A stretch of 64,000 nt of DNA from Oscillospiraceae bacterium. GTDB lineage: Bacteria; Bacillota; Clostridia; Oscillospirales; Oscillospiraceae. The notes below the pieces were generated by a model. The model worked only from the letters and a program-made list of their open reading frames with translations. It was not told the DNA's origin and ran no database searches. Shown here piece after piece: positions 26,002 through 34,481 of the stretch (position 1 is its first letter; every line of letters begins with the position of its first letter). The DNA is taken from positions 58,320 through 122,319 of the forward strand of contig JAHHRV010000007.1 in assembly GCA_020025595.1 (NCBI GenBank), read 5' to 3'. The translations under genes and the position numbers were made by a program.

Positions 26002-27144
26002 ATGGATTTGAACGAATTGCGCAATCAGATTGACAATATTGATGATGAACTGGTAAAGCTGTTCTGCCGGCGCATGGAAGTAGCCGGAGAGATTGCGGAC
26101 TATAAAAAGGAACACAATATGCCCGTGTTTGTCCCCGGCCGTGAACGGGAAAAGCTGCTGGATGTGGCAGAAAAAGCCGGCCCCGATATGGCAAACTACA
26201 CCCGTGTCCTTTATTCCATGCTTTTTGAGCTCAGCCGCAGCCACCAAAGCAAAATGAATCACAAGGACACCGACCTGTATCGTCAGATCGTCCGGGCAAT
26301 TGACACTACCCCCAAGCTGTTCCCTCAGGCTCCCACCGTGGCCTGTCAGGGCGTTGAGGGCGCTTATGCACAGATTGCCTGTGAAAAGATGTTCAAAGCT
26401 CCCTTTATTATGTATTTCAAAAACTTCGAGAGCATTTTCTCCGCCATTGAAAACGGTCTTTGCCAGTATGGCATTCTGCCGCTGGAGAACTCTACCGCCG
26501 GCTCTGTCAAAAAAGTCTATGACCTGATGATTCGCCATAATTTCTCCATTGTCCGCACCTTCCGTCTGAAAATCGACCACAATTTGCTGGCCAATCATGG
26601 CACCAAGCTTTCGGATATCAGAGAAATCTACTCCCACGAGCAGGCTATCAGCCAGTGCGCAGAATTTCTGGGAACGCTGCCCAATGTGAAGGTCATTGCT
26701 GTGGAAAACACTGCCGTTGCCGCAAAAATGGTGGCAGCTTCCGGTCGATCCGATGTGGCCGCTCTGTCCAGCAGAAACTGCGCAGAGCTGTATAATCTGG
26801 AAATTCTGGCATCCTCCATTCAGGATAAGGGTAACAACCGTACCCGGTTCATCTGCATTTCCAAGAATCTGGAAATCTATCCCGGTGCTGACAGGACCAG
26901 CATCATGATGGTTCTGCCCCACCGCCCCGGCTCTTTGTACCGGGTGCTGGCCCGGCTTTACGCACTGGGCATCAATGTGACCAAGCTGGAGTCCCGCCCC
27001 ATCCCCGACCGGGATTTTGAGTTCATGTTCTATTTCGATCTGGAAACCTCCATTTATTCCGACGAATTTGTACAGCTCATGTGTGAACTGGACGATCTTT
27101 CCGAAGAATTCAAGTATCTGGGCAGCTACAGCGAGGTGGTTTGA
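26002..27144 (+). CDS. pheA: Bifunctional chorismate mutase/prephenate dehydratase
   Basis: This P-protein turns chorismate to prephenate and then to phenylpyruvate for phenylalanine. The 380-aa protein has an AroQ-type chorismate mutase domain at residues 1-90 (LNELRNQIDNIDDELVKLF), a prephenate dehydratase domain at about 105-285, and a C-terminal ACT domain at about 295-375. The ACT domain contains the TKLESRP motif that forms the Phe site for feedback inhibition. The start at 26002 has AGGGAGGAAAG upstream. The stop codon shares its last base with the aroE-aroK start. Confidence 0.96.
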   Translation: MDLNELRNQIDNIDDELVKLFCRRMEVAGEIADYKKEHNMPVFVPGREREKLLDVAEKAGPDMANYTRVLYSMLFELSRSHQSKMNHKDTDLYRQIVRAIDTTPKLFPQAPTVACQGVEGAYAQIACEKMFKAPFIMYFKNFESIFSAIENGLCQYGILPLENSTAGSVKKVYDLMIRHNFSIVRTFRLKIDHNLLANHGTKLSDIREIYSHEQAISQCAEFLGTLPNVKVIAVENTAVAAKMVAASGRSDVAALSSRNCAELYNLEILASSIQDKGNNRTRFICISKNLEIYPGADRTSIMMVLPHRPGSLYRVLARLYALGINVTKLESRPIPDRDFEFMFYFDLETSIYSDEFVQLMCELDDLSEEFKYLGSYSEVV

Positions 27145-28370
27145 TGAAATTCGGCCTTCTGGGCAGAAAGCTGGGACACAGCTATTCTCCCCAAATTCAC
27201 GAACTCATCGGCAAGTATTCCTACGGCCTGTACGAGCGGGAACCGGATCAGGTGGAAGCGCTGCTGCGTCAGCCGGATATCGCTGGTCTGAATGTGACCA
27301 TGCCCTATAAAAAGGATGTGCTTGCATACCTGGACAGCGTAGATGAATTGGCAGCTCGTCTGGGCAGTGTCAACACCATTGTCCGCAGACCGGACGGAAC
27401 GCTGGAGGGTCACAACACCGACTACTACGGTTTTCAGTCCATGGTAACACGCAGCGGACTGTCCGTTGCAGGGAAAAAGGTTCTGGTGCTTGGAACCGGC
27501 GGAGCCTCTGTCACCGCAGTTGCCGTGATGGAGGATCTGGGCGCAGATGTCGTTACTATTTCCAGAACCGGCGAAAACAACTATCAGAATCTTGACCGCC
27601 ACGCAGATGCCCGCGTTATCGTTAATACTACTCCTGTGGGTATGTATCCCAATACCGGAATTGCACCCCTGGATATCGGGCTGTTCCCGAATCTGGAGGG
27701 AGTCCTGGATGTGGTCTACAATCCTGCCAGAACCCAACTGCTTCTGGACTGCGAGAAGCGGAACATTCTGGCCTGCAACGGTCTGTGGATGCTGGTGGCT
27801 CAGGCCAAACGGGCCGCAGAATTTTTCACAGGTACTCCCCTGCCCGATCAGATCATCCACGACATCTACCAAAAACTGCACAGCCAGATGGAAAACATTG
27901 TGCTGATCGGCATGGCAGGCTGTGGAAAAACTACCATCGGCAAAATTCTTGCTGAAAAGTGCGGAAAAACATTTGTGGATGCGGACGAGGAACTTGAAAA
28001 ACGGGCAGGAAAATCAATTCCTGAAATCTTTGCACAAGACGGTGAAGAAATTTTTCGTAATCTGGAAACCCAGGTGCTGTCCGATTTGGGCAAGCAGTCC
28101 GGGCTGGTGATTGCCACCGGCGGCGGATGTGTCACGAAAGAACGGAATTACCCTCTGCTCCATCAAAACGGCACCATTGTCTGGATCCAGCGGGATGTGA
28201 ATGCACTTCCCACCGACGGACGCCCTCTGTCGCAGCGCACCGATCCTGCAATTCTGTACGAACACAGAATGCCCATGTACGACGCATTTTCCGACAAAGT
28301 GGTCATCAATGACGGGACGGGTGAAGAAGCTGCCAAAAAAATTCTTTCCCTTCTGGAGGAAGCAAAATGA
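27144..28370 (+). CDS. aroE-aroK: Fused shikimate dehydrogenase-shikimate kinase
   Basis: This 408-aa protein joins two consecutive steps of the pathway. The dehydrogenase part (about 1-245) begins GLLGRKLGHSYSPQIH with the shikimate-binding Ser pair, has the catalytic Lys in NVTMPYKKDV, NTDYYGF, and an NADP motif VLGTGGASVTAV. The kinase part (about 252-408) begins with the P-loop VLIGMAGCGKTTIGKIL and has DADEELEKRAG and IATGGGCV. Both active sites look intact. No stop or frameshift lies between the domains, so the fusion is real in this sequence. Channelling of shikimate between the parts is possible but not shown. It overlaps aroQ by 4 nt. Confidence 0.95.
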   Translation: MKFGLLGRKLGHSYSPQIHELIGKYSYGLYEREPDQVEALLRQPDIAGLNVTMPYKKDVLAYLDSVDELAARLGSVNTIVRRPDGTLEGHNTDYYGFQSMVTRSGLSVAGKKVLVLGTGGASVTAVAVMEDLGADVVTISRTGENNYQNLDRHADARVIVNTTPVGMYPNTGIAPLDIGLFPNLEGVLDVVYNPARTQLLLDCEKRNILACNGLWMLVAQAKRAAEFFTGTPLPDQIIHDIYQKLHSQMENIVLIGMAGCGKTTIGKILAEKCGKTFVDADEELEKRAGKSIPEIFAQDGEEIFRNLETQVLSDLGKQSGLVIATGGGCVTKERNYPLLHQNGTIVWIQRDVNALPTDGRPLSQRTDPAILYEHRMPMYDAFSDKVVINDGTGEEAAKKILSLLEEAK

Positions 28371-28804
28371 AAATTCTGGTTATTAACGGCCCCAATATCA
28401 ATATGCTGGGCATTCGGGAGCCGGGTGTCTACGGAAGTCAGAGCTTTGCCCAGCTGCAGCGGCTTTTGAACGAGTGGGCTCAGGAGCTGGGAATCGAAAT
28501 CGAGCAGTTCCAGTCCAATCACGAAGGCTCTATCGTGGATAAGATCCAGGCCGCCTACGGAAATTTTGACGGAATCGTCATCAATCCTGCGGCCTACACC
28601 CACACTTCCATCGCCATTCTGGATGCGCTGAAGGCAGTTGCGCTCCCCGCTGTGGAGGTGCACATCTCCGATGTTTCCGCCCGGGAGGACTTCCGCCAGA
28701 TCTCCTATGCAGGCATGGCCTGCATTCACACCTTTATGGGATTGGGTTTGGAAGGCTATCACCAGGCCATGATTTATCTAAAAAATCACCTTGAAAGCCG
28801 ATAA
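28367..28804 (+). CDS. aroQ: 3-dehydroquinate dehydratase, type II
   Basis: This enzyme dehydrates 3-dehydroquinate to 3-dehydroshikimate. The 145-aa protein is a type II dehydroquinase (dodecamer family): it starts ILVINGPNINMLG, has the catalytic Tyr in PGVYGS, INPAAYTHTSIAI and the catalytic His in VEVHISDVSARED. It is the last gene of the aromatic operon. No terminator stands between it and the pheS promoter, so operon transcripts may run on into the T-box leader. Confidence 0.97.
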   Translation: MKILVINGPNINMLGIREPGVYGSQSFAQLQRLLNEWAQELGIEIEQFQSNHEGSIVDKIQAAYGNFDGIVINPAAYTHTSIAILDALKAVALPAVEVHISDVSAREDFRQISYAGMACIHTFMGLGLEGYHQAMIYLKNHLESR

Positions 28805-28810
28805 TCCCCC

Positions 28811-28839
28811 TTGCAGTTTTTATTTTCCTGTGATAAAAT
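28811..28839 (+). promoter_or_regulatory. pheST promoter
   Basis: TTGCAG (28811-28816), 17 nt, then TAAAAT (28834-28839) preceded by TGA, an extended -10 element. It starts only 7 nt after the aroQ stop codon. Confidence 0.75.
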
Positions 28840-28845
28840 GTCCTA

Positions 28846-29116
28846 TATATTGAAAAAGCAAAGAATGGGCTGTCCATTTATCACAGAGCGTTTTCAGAGA
28901 GAGCGGGATGGTGCGATCCGCTCAGCGTAGGTATTTGGGCTTTCTCCCAGGAGCTGCCGCCTGAACAAAAAGTAGGGTGCGCCGGTGTGGCCTCCGTTAT
29001 GGGTCGGAGATGTGTCTGCATCTTGCTAAGTGCGCATTTATGCGAATTGCGGGTGGTACCGCGGAAGATTTTCCGGTCTTTCGTCCCCTTTATCAGGGAC
29101 GAAAGACCGTTTTTTC
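28846..29116 (+). promoter_or_regulatory. T-box leader of pheST
   Basis: This leader has the T-box core GGTGGTACCGCGG at 29052-29064, which binds the free 3' end of uncharged tRNA and forms the antiterminator. A terminator follows at 29074-29116. The apical part of Stem I is visible near 28898-28922 as a hairpin of AGCGGGAT with ATCCGCT. A UUC triplet at 28942-28944, on the 3' side of Stem I, is the likely Phe specifier. That choice is inferred from the downstream genes and not from a full fold. When tRNA-Phe is uncharged, pheST should be read through. Confidence 0.93.
29074..29116 (+). terminator. T-box terminator
   Basis: A perfect 14-bp stem (29074-29087 with 29096-29109) around an 8-nt loop is followed by six T. 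It lies 36 nt before the pheS start and is the off-state of the T-box. Confidence 0.93.
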
Positions 29117-29151
29117 TTTGTATTTACTACTTTCTTAAAGGAGAGAATTCC

Positions 29152-30195
29152 ATGAAACAGCAATTGGAAGAAATCAAGCTCAGAGCGCTGACCGCTCTGG
29201 ACCAGGCTGCAAATCCTGCAGCTCTGGAGGAGCTGCGTGTCAAGCTGCTGGGTAAAAAGGGCGAACTGACCGCCGTCCTGAAGCAGATGGGCAAGCTCAG
29301 CGCCGAAGAGCGTCCCGTTATGGGTCAGCTGGCAAATGCCGTCCGTGCTGAAATCGAAAAGAAACTGGAAGAGCGCAAGACCGAGCTGCACGCAGCTGCT
29401 CTGGAAGCGAAGCTCGCCAGTGAGAGCCTGGATGTGACCATCCCCGGCGACGAGGTGGTTATGGGCCATCAGCATCCCATGAACATGGTCCTGCAGGAGA
29501 TCAAGGATATCTTCGTTGGCATGGGCTATCAGGTAGTTGACGGTCCCGAAGTGGAGCTGGCCAGCTACAACTTCACCCGTCTGAACATCGAAGAGGGTCA
29601 CCCCTCCCGCGACCGTTCCGACACCTTCTATTTTAATGACGATGACTCTGTCCTGCTGCGTACCCAGACCAGCCCCATGCAGATCCGTGCAATGGAAATT
29701 TCCGAGCCTCCCATCTGCATTCTGGCTCCCGGCCGCGTGTTCCGTAAGGACGAGGCTGACGCAACCCACTCCCCCATGTTCCACCAGATCGAAGGTCTGG
29801 TCGTTGCTGAGGACATCACCATGGGCGATCTGAAGGGCGCACTGGTCACTCTGATGAAGCGCATCTATGGTCAGGATCTGCAGATGCGGTTCCGTCCCCA
29901 CCACTTCCCCTTCACCGAGCCCAGCTGCGAAATGGATATGCAGTGCCACAAGTGCCACGGCACCGGCGAGGTTGACGGTCAGGTGTGCTCCACCTGCCAC
30001 GGCGAAGGCTGGATCGAGCTGCTGGGTGCCGGTATGGTTCACCCCAATGTGCTTGCCAACTGCGGTATCGACCCTGAAAAGTACTCCGGCTTTGCATTCG
30101 GCATGGGTCTGGAGCGTATGGCTATGGGCCGTCTTCGCATCAACGACCTGCGTCTGATTTTCGATAACGACGTACGGTTCCTGAATCAGTTCTAA
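29152..30195 (+). CDS. pheS: Phenylalanyl-tRNA synthetase alpha subunit
   Basis: PheS is the catalytic subunit that, with PheT, charges tRNA-Phe. The 347-aa protein has an N-terminal coiled coil (about 1-85) for tRNA contact and a class II core with HPMNMVLQEI, LLRTQTSPMQIRAM (motif 2 region) and FGMGLERMAMGRL (motif 3). Between SCEMDM and the motif WIELLGAGMVHPN lies a four-cysteine zinc-binding stretch of CxxC pairs (CHKC and CSTC), a variant insertion. The start at 29152 has AAAGGAGAG upstream. The frame is open back to 28987, but that part is T-box leader. Confidence 0.97.
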   Translation: MKQQLEEIKLRALTALDQAANPAALEELRVKLLGKKGELTAVLKQMGKLSAEERPVMGQLANAVRAEIEKKLEERKTELHAAALEAKLASESLDVTIPGDEVVMGHQHPMNMVLQEIKDIFVGMGYQVVDGPEVELASYNFTRLNIEEGHPSRDRSDTFYFNDDDSVLLRTQTSPMQIRAMEISEPPICILAPGRVFRKDEADATHSPMFHQIEGLVVAEDITMGDLKGALVTLMKRIYGQDLQMRFRPHHFPFTEPSCEMDMQCHKCHGTGEVDGQVCSTCHGEGWIELLGAGMVHPNVLANCGIDPEKYSGFAFGMGLERMAMGRLRINDLRLIFDNDVRFLNQF

Positions 30196-30207
30196 GGAGG
30201 GATTACC

Positions 30208-32595
30208 ATGAAACTCAACAGAAAATGGATCAATGAGGAGTTCGTGGATCTGTCCCACGTCTCCGACAAGGATTATGTCGAAACCATGACCGTCTTCGGT
30301 CAGAAGGTTGAAACCTACGAGCGTATGGATGCCGAAATCAAGAATGTTGTAGTCGGCAAGGTTGTTTCCATCGTTCGTCACGAGAATTCCGACCATATGT
30401 GGGTCTGCCAGGTCGATGTGGGCCAGGATGAGCCTGTCCAGATCGTCACCGGTGCCCAGAATGTTCACGAGGGCGACCTGGTCCCCGCAGCACTGCACAA
30501 CTCCTGGCTCCCCGGCGGCGTGCACATCACCAAGGGCAAGCTCCGCGGTGAAAAGTCCAACGGTATGCTCTGCTCTTTCCAGGAGCTGGGCCTGACTGAA
30601 AACGATCTGCCCGGCGTATTTGCAGACGGCATCTGGATTCTGAATGACGAAGACTGCAAGCCCGGCGACGATATCAATCTGGTCATCGGCAACGACGACA
30701 CCGTGGTTGACTTTGAAATCACCAACAACCGTCCCGACTGCTACTCCATCATTGGCCTTGCAAGAGAGTCCGCTGCCGCCTTCGGTATGCAGATGAAGCA
30801 TCACGAGCCTGTGGTCAAGGGCAGCAATGCCGGTTCCATCTTTGAAAAGCTGGATGTAGAGGTTCCCGCCGAGCAGCTGTGCAACCGCTACTCTGCAAGA
30901 ATGGTCGCCAATGTCAAGGTTGGCCCCTCCCCCAAGTGGCTGCGTCAGCGTCTGCGTGCCAACGGCATCCGCCCCATTAACAACATTGTTGACATCACCA
31001 ACTATGTGATGCTGGAGTATGGTCAGCCCATGCACGCATTTGACTATCGCTATGTCAGCTCCGGCACCATCGTTGTCCGTGAAGCTGTAGAAGGTGAGAG
31101 CCTGACCACTCTGGACGGCAATGTCCGGAACCTGAAGCCCGGTATGCTGGTCATCGCCGACGGTGAAAAGCCCATCGGTCTTGCCGGTATCATGGGCGGC
31201 GAAAATTCCGAAATCCGCGATGACACCACCTGTGTAGTCTTTGAATCTGCCAACTTCAACGGCACCTCCATCCGTCAGACTGCTCTGGCTCTGGGTATGC
31301 GTACCGAGGCTTCCGGTAAGTTTGAAAAGCACCTGGATCCCATGATGACCGTTCCCGCTGTGGAGCGTGCCTGTGAACTGGTGGAACTGCTGGAGTGCGG
31401 CGATATCATGGATGGCATCATCGATATTCTCAACTATGTTCCCCAGTCCAAGACTCTGCCTCTGGAGCCTGAGAAGATCAACCACCTGCTGGGCACCAAC
31501 ATCTCCCGCGAGGATATGGTCAAGTACCTGAATCAGCTGGAGATTCCCGTGGAGGGCGACAAGATTCTGGTTCCCTCCTGGCGTCCCGACCTGAACCTGA
31601 TGGCTGATATTGCTGAGGAAGTGGGCAGAAGCTTCGGCTACAACGAAATCCCCACCACCGCATTCAAGACCTCCACTCAGGGCGGCTACTCCCCCATCAT
31701 GCTGACCGAGAACAAGCTGGGCACCCTGTGCCGCGCACTGGGATACAGTGAGATCATCACCTATTCCTTCGTTTCTCCCACCATTTTCGATCAGATCCGT
31801 CTGCCCGGCGATTCCCCTCTGCGCAACGCCATGCGGATCCAGAACCCTCTGGGCGAAGATACCTCCATCATGCGTACCATCGCTCTGCCCTCCATGCTGG
31901 ACATTCTGTCTCGGAACAATGCATACCACAACAAGTGTGCAAAGCTCTATGAGCTGGCAAAGGTCTACCTGCCTGTAGAGGGTCAGCCCCTTCCCGAAGA
32001 GCCCAAGATGCTCCTGCTGGGTACCTACGGTTCCGGCGAAACCTTCTTCTCTCTGAAGGGCGAGCTGGAAGCCATTCTCACCGGTCTGCGTCTGCCCAAG
32101 GCAACCTACACCGCTGTTAAGGACAATCCTTCCTATCATCCCGGCCGCTGCGCAATGGTTTCCATCAACGGCGTTGAGCTGGGCTATATGGGTCAGGTGC
32201 ATCCTCTGGTTGCAAAGAACTACGGCTTCGACGGCGAGGTTTACTGCGCTGAGATCAACTTCAGCAAGGCTTACGAGCTGCAGCTGCCGGAACCCACCTT
32301 CGTTGCACTGCCCAAGTATCCTGCCGTTACCCGCGACCTGGCTCTGATCTGTGATGAGGATGTCACCGTCGCTCAGGTAGAGGATGTCATCACCGCATCC
32401 GCCGGCAAGCTGCTGCGCAAGGTCCGTCTGTTCGACATTTACCGCGGTATCGGCGTTCCTGAAGACAAGAAGAGTCTTGCTTTCTCTCTGGAACTGCGTG
32501 CCGATGACCGGACTCTGACCGATGCCGATTCCGAGGCTGTTGTGAGCAAGGTTCTTGCCGCTCTTGCTGAGAAGCTGAACGCTGTTCTGCGCTGA
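30208..32595 (+). CDS. pheT: Phenylalanyl-tRNA synthetase beta subunit
   Basis: PheT holds the editing site and tRNA-binding domains of the synthetase. The 795-aa protein is of the full bacterial type: an N-terminal EMAP-like tRNA-binding domain (about 40-150, with ENSDHMWVCQVDVG), B3/B4 editing region (GLAGIMGGENSEI), B5 domain, a catalytic-like core and a C-terminal ferredoxin-fold anticodon domain ending SEAVVSKVLAALAEKLNA. It follows pheS by 12 nt with AAGGAGGG before the ATG, and ends before a terminator. Confidence 0.97.
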   Translation: MKLNRKWINEEFVDLSHVSDKDYVETMTVFGQKVETYERMDAEIKNVVVGKVVSIVRHENSDHMWVCQVDVGQDEPVQIVTGAQNVHEGDLVPAALHNSWLPGGVHITKGKLRGEKSNGMLCSFQELGLTENDLPGVFADGIWILNDEDCKPGDDINLVIGNDDTVVDFEITNNRPDCYSIIGLARESAAAFGMQMKHHEPVVKGSNAGSIFEKLDVEVPAEQLCNRYSARMVANVKVGPSPKWLRQRLRANGIRPINNIVDITNYVMLEYGQPMHAFDYRYVSSGTIVVREAVEGESLTTLDGNVRNLKPGMLVIADGEKPIGLAGIMGGENSEIRDDTTCVVFESANFNGTSIRQTALALGMRTEASGKFEKHLDPMMTVPAVERACELVELLECGDIMDGIIDILNYVPQSKTLPLEPEKINHLLGTNISREDMVKYLNQLEIPVEGDKILVPSWRPDLNLMADIAEEVGRSFGYNEIPTTAFKTSTQGGYSPIMLTENKLGTLCRALGYSEIITYSFVSPTIFDQIRLPGDSPLRNAMRIQNPLGEDTSIMRTIALPSMLDILSRNNAYHNKCAKLYELAKVYLPVEGQPLPEEPKMLLLGTYGSGETFFSLKGELEAILTGLRLPKATYTAVKDNPSYHPGRCAMVSINGVELGYMGQVHPLVAKNYGFDGEVYCAEINFSKAYELQLPEPTFVALPKYPAVTRDLALICDEDVTVAQVEDVITASAGKLLRKVRLFDIYRGIGVPEDKKSLAFSLELRADDRTLTDADSEAVVSKVLAALAEKLNAVLR

Positions 32596-32603
32596 AATTT
32601 ATA

Positions 32604-32630
32604 ATGGGAGCGCTCCCCGCTCCCATTTTC
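32604..32630 (+). terminator. pheT terminator
   Basis: A perfect 9-bp stem (32604-32612 with 32618-32626, loop 5 nt) is followed by a short T-run. Confidence 0.8.
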
Positions 32631-32653
32631 ATAAAATGTTTACCGATGCTGCC

Positions 32654-32682
32654 TTTACATATTCGAATATTTGGGCTATAAT
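32654..32682 (+). promoter_or_regulatory. ireB promoter
   Basis: TTTACA (32654-32659), 17 nt, then a perfect TATAAT (32677-32682). Confidence 0.8.
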
Positions 32683-32718
32683 AGCAACAATATACCACAT
32701 CCGAAGGAGGTCGGTCAT

Positions 32719-32967
32719 ATGACAGATAACACCATTAAATTCACAGTTCCCTGTGACGATAAGGAGAATATGCGTCGCATTCTGCGCTGCGTATTTGACG
32801 CTCTGAATGAAAAGGGTTACAACCCCATCAATCAGATCGTGGGCTATCTGCTTACCGAGGATCCCACATATATTACGAATTACAACGGTGCCCGCAGCAT
32901 GATCTGCAAGCTGGACCGTGATGAACTGCTCCAGGAGCTGGTGCAGTGCTACTTGTTTGACAGGTAA
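32719..32967 (+). CDS. ireB: IreB-family regulatory phosphoprotein (UPF0297)
   Basis: This 82-aa cytosolic protein matches the IreB/YrzL family (DUF965) over its full length, with INQIVGYLLTEDPTYIT and NGARSMICKLDRDELL as its conserved core. In Enterococcus, IreB is phosphorylated by the PASTA kinase IreK and acts in cephalosporin response. A Thr-rich N-terminus (MTDNTIKFTV) agrees with such phosphorylation. The ATG at 32719 has AGGAGG upstream. In many Firmicutes ireB is followed by ruvX and a DUF1292 gene; here it stands alone, ahead of a different small gene. Confidence 0.93.
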   Translation: MTDNTIKFTVPCDDKENMRRILRCVFDALNEKGYNPINQIVGYLLTEDPTYITNYNGARSMICKLDRDELLQELVQCYLFDR

Positions 32968-32982
32968 TTTTTCGTGATACTT

Positions 32983-33010
32983 GGGGCTTTTGCGGTGCAA
33001 AAGCCCCATT
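32983..33010 (+). terminator. Hairpin after ireB
   Basis: A perfect 11-bp stem (32983-32993 with 32997-33007) closes a 3-nt loop. The following sequence is ATTTCC, so the U-run is weak and some read-through is likely. Confidence 0.6.
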
Positions 33011-33079
33011 TCCATGAGATCACTCGTTCGTTATCCACCCTTGATCGGCTTTGCCGATCCCCAAAGACAGGAGGTTCCA

Positions 33080-33367
33080 ATGGCAGAAAATAAAGTATTG
33101 ATGTATAAGGGCCGTCCCTTGATGCGCAAGGACAACCTTATCTACTATGGCTCCATGGCTGATTCCCATATTGTAATGCTCCAGATTCTGGAGACCAAGA
33201 AGGTCAATGATGCCGACATTGCAACCAAAGTATCCATTCAGCTGCAGCTGACCGATCCCAACGCAAAGGGTCGTGACCGCATTGTAAAGAAGGGCGAAAA
33301 GGACGGTCTTTATACCGCTCTGGATTTTGGCTCTGTGTGGCTTGAGCGTGCTCTGGCTGGCAAATAA
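33080..33367 (+). CDS. Uncharacterised 95-aa protein
   Basis: I do not recognise this protein. It is small, basic and soluble-looking, with no signal peptide or membrane segment. A start MAENKVLMYKGRPLMRKDN is followed by a mostly beta and helical body (SHIVMLQILETKKVNDADIA, VSIQLQLTD) and a helical end. A strong AGGAGG site stands 6 nt before the ATG at 33080, and a terminator follows the stop, so it is very likely a real gene. The frame extends upstream to 32981 across the ireB hairpin, which I do not count. Confidence 0.72.
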   Translation: MAENKVLMYKGRPLMRKDNLIYYGSMADSHIVMLQILETKKVNDADIATKVSIQLQLTDPNAKGRDRIVKKGEKDGLYTALDFGSVWLERALAGK

Positions 33368-33386
33368 AATAAGCTGAAATAAAATA

Positions 33387-33420
33387 AACCGGAAGTTTTC
33401 AGGAACTTCCGGTTATTTTT
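33387..33420 (+). terminator. Terminator after the 95-aa gene
   Basis: An 11-bp perfect stem (33387-33397 with 33404-33414) is followed by ATTTTTTA. Confidence 0.88.
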
Positions 33421-33462
33421 TATGGATTTGCTCATACTAGCCTCAGGAAGTGAGGGATTTAC

Positions 33463-34479
33463 ATGGCGCAAAATAAAATTGGCAAACGAAGTTTTCACCC
33501 CGCCCAGCCCGTCTGCATTTCAAACTGGGCAAGTATCGCCGGTAAGAAGGAAGCAGAAGGCCCCCTGGGGCATCTGTTCGATGTGACCAATACGGACACC
33601 AAATTCGGAGAGAAGACCTGGGAACAGGCGGAAAAGAGAATGCAGCAGCTGGCACTGCAGACGCTCCTGCAAAAAGCATCACTGAAGGAATCTGATCTGG
33701 ATGTGGTCTTTTCCGGAGACCTGCTGAATCAGTGCATCGGTTCTTCCTTCACGCTGCGCAATACAGGCATTCCCCACATCGGACTCTACGGTGCCTGCTC
33801 CACCATGGCTGAAAGCCTGATGCTGGCCGCCATGACCGCAGGAGGCGGCTATGCTGACAAAGTGGTAGCGATGACATCCTCCCACTTTGCATCCTCAGAG
33901 CGGCAGTACCGCTTTCCTCTGGGCTACGGCGGACAGCGAACCCCCACTGCCCAGTGGACGGTTACCGGCAGCGGTGCGGCACTGGTGGAGCGCAAGCAGG
34001 GATTGATCGAACTGACCTCTGCCACCATCGGCACGGTCACAGATCTGGGCCTCACTGATGCTACAAATATGGGCTGCGCTATGGCTCCGGCAGCCTTTGA
34101 CACTATCCGCGCCCACTTTGACGATACCCATACTGCCCCGGAGGATTTTGACCTGATCGTCACCGGCGATCTGGGCTCCCTTGGAAAAGAAGTTCTGATG
34201 TACCTGTTCCGCAAGGAAGGCATCAGCATCGGCGGTAAAATCACCGACTGCGGTAATCTGGTCTTTGATGCCCCGAAACAGGATGTTCATGCCGGAGGCT
34301 CCGGCTGCGGATGCAGTGCCATCGTTCTGTGCTCGGAACTGCTGAGCAAGCTCCAGTCCGGCAAGCTGAAGAAAATCCTCTTCTGCGGAACGGGTGCCCT
34401 TCTGTCTCCGACTTCCACACAGCAAAAACTGCCGATCCCCGGTGTATGTCACGGGGTCTGCATTGAATCCAGGAGGTAA
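33463..34479 (+). CDS. spoVAD: Stage V sporulation protein AD
   Basis: SpoVAD is part of the SpoVA channel that moves dipicolinic acid into the forespore; it binds dipicolinate and has a thiolase-like fold. The 338-aa protein shows the family stretch EGPLGHLFDVTNTD, GDLLNQC and GLYGACSTMAESLMLA. It starts 2 nt upstream of spoVAE as an operon. A CATACTA sequence at 33433-33439 resembles the -10 of forespore sigma-G promoters, but I cannot find a good -35. The usual partner spoVAC is not here but about 18.6 kb downstream. Confidence 0.95.
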   Translation: MAQNKIGKRSFHPAQPVCISNWASIAGKKEAEGPLGHLFDVTNTDTKFGEKTWEQAEKRMQQLALQTLLQKASLKESDLDVVFSGDLLNQCIGSSFTLRNTGIPHIGLYGACSTMAESLMLAAMTAGGGYADKVVAMTSSHFASSERQYRFPLGYGGQRTPTAQWTVTGSGAALVERKQGLIELTSATIGTVTDLGLTDATNMGCAMAPAAFDTIRAHFDDTHTAPEDFDLIVTGDLGSLGKEVLMYLFRKEGISIGGKITDCGNLVFDAPKQDVHAGGSGCGCSAIVLCSELLSKLQSGKLKKILFCGTGALLSPTSTQQKLPIPGVCHGVCIESRR

Positions 34480-34481
34480 TC

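Noticed and set aside
28987..29151. N-terminal extension of pheS
   Set aside because: The added codons lie inside the T-box and its terminator; the ATG at 29152 has its own ribosome binding site.
29038..32202. A 1054-codon antisense frame over pheST
   Set aside because: Shadow of pheS and pheT; it also runs through the T-box core.
32978..33079. Extension of the 95-aa gene upstream to 32981
   Set aside because: That part covers the ireB hairpin and precedes the AGGAGG site at the 33080 start.
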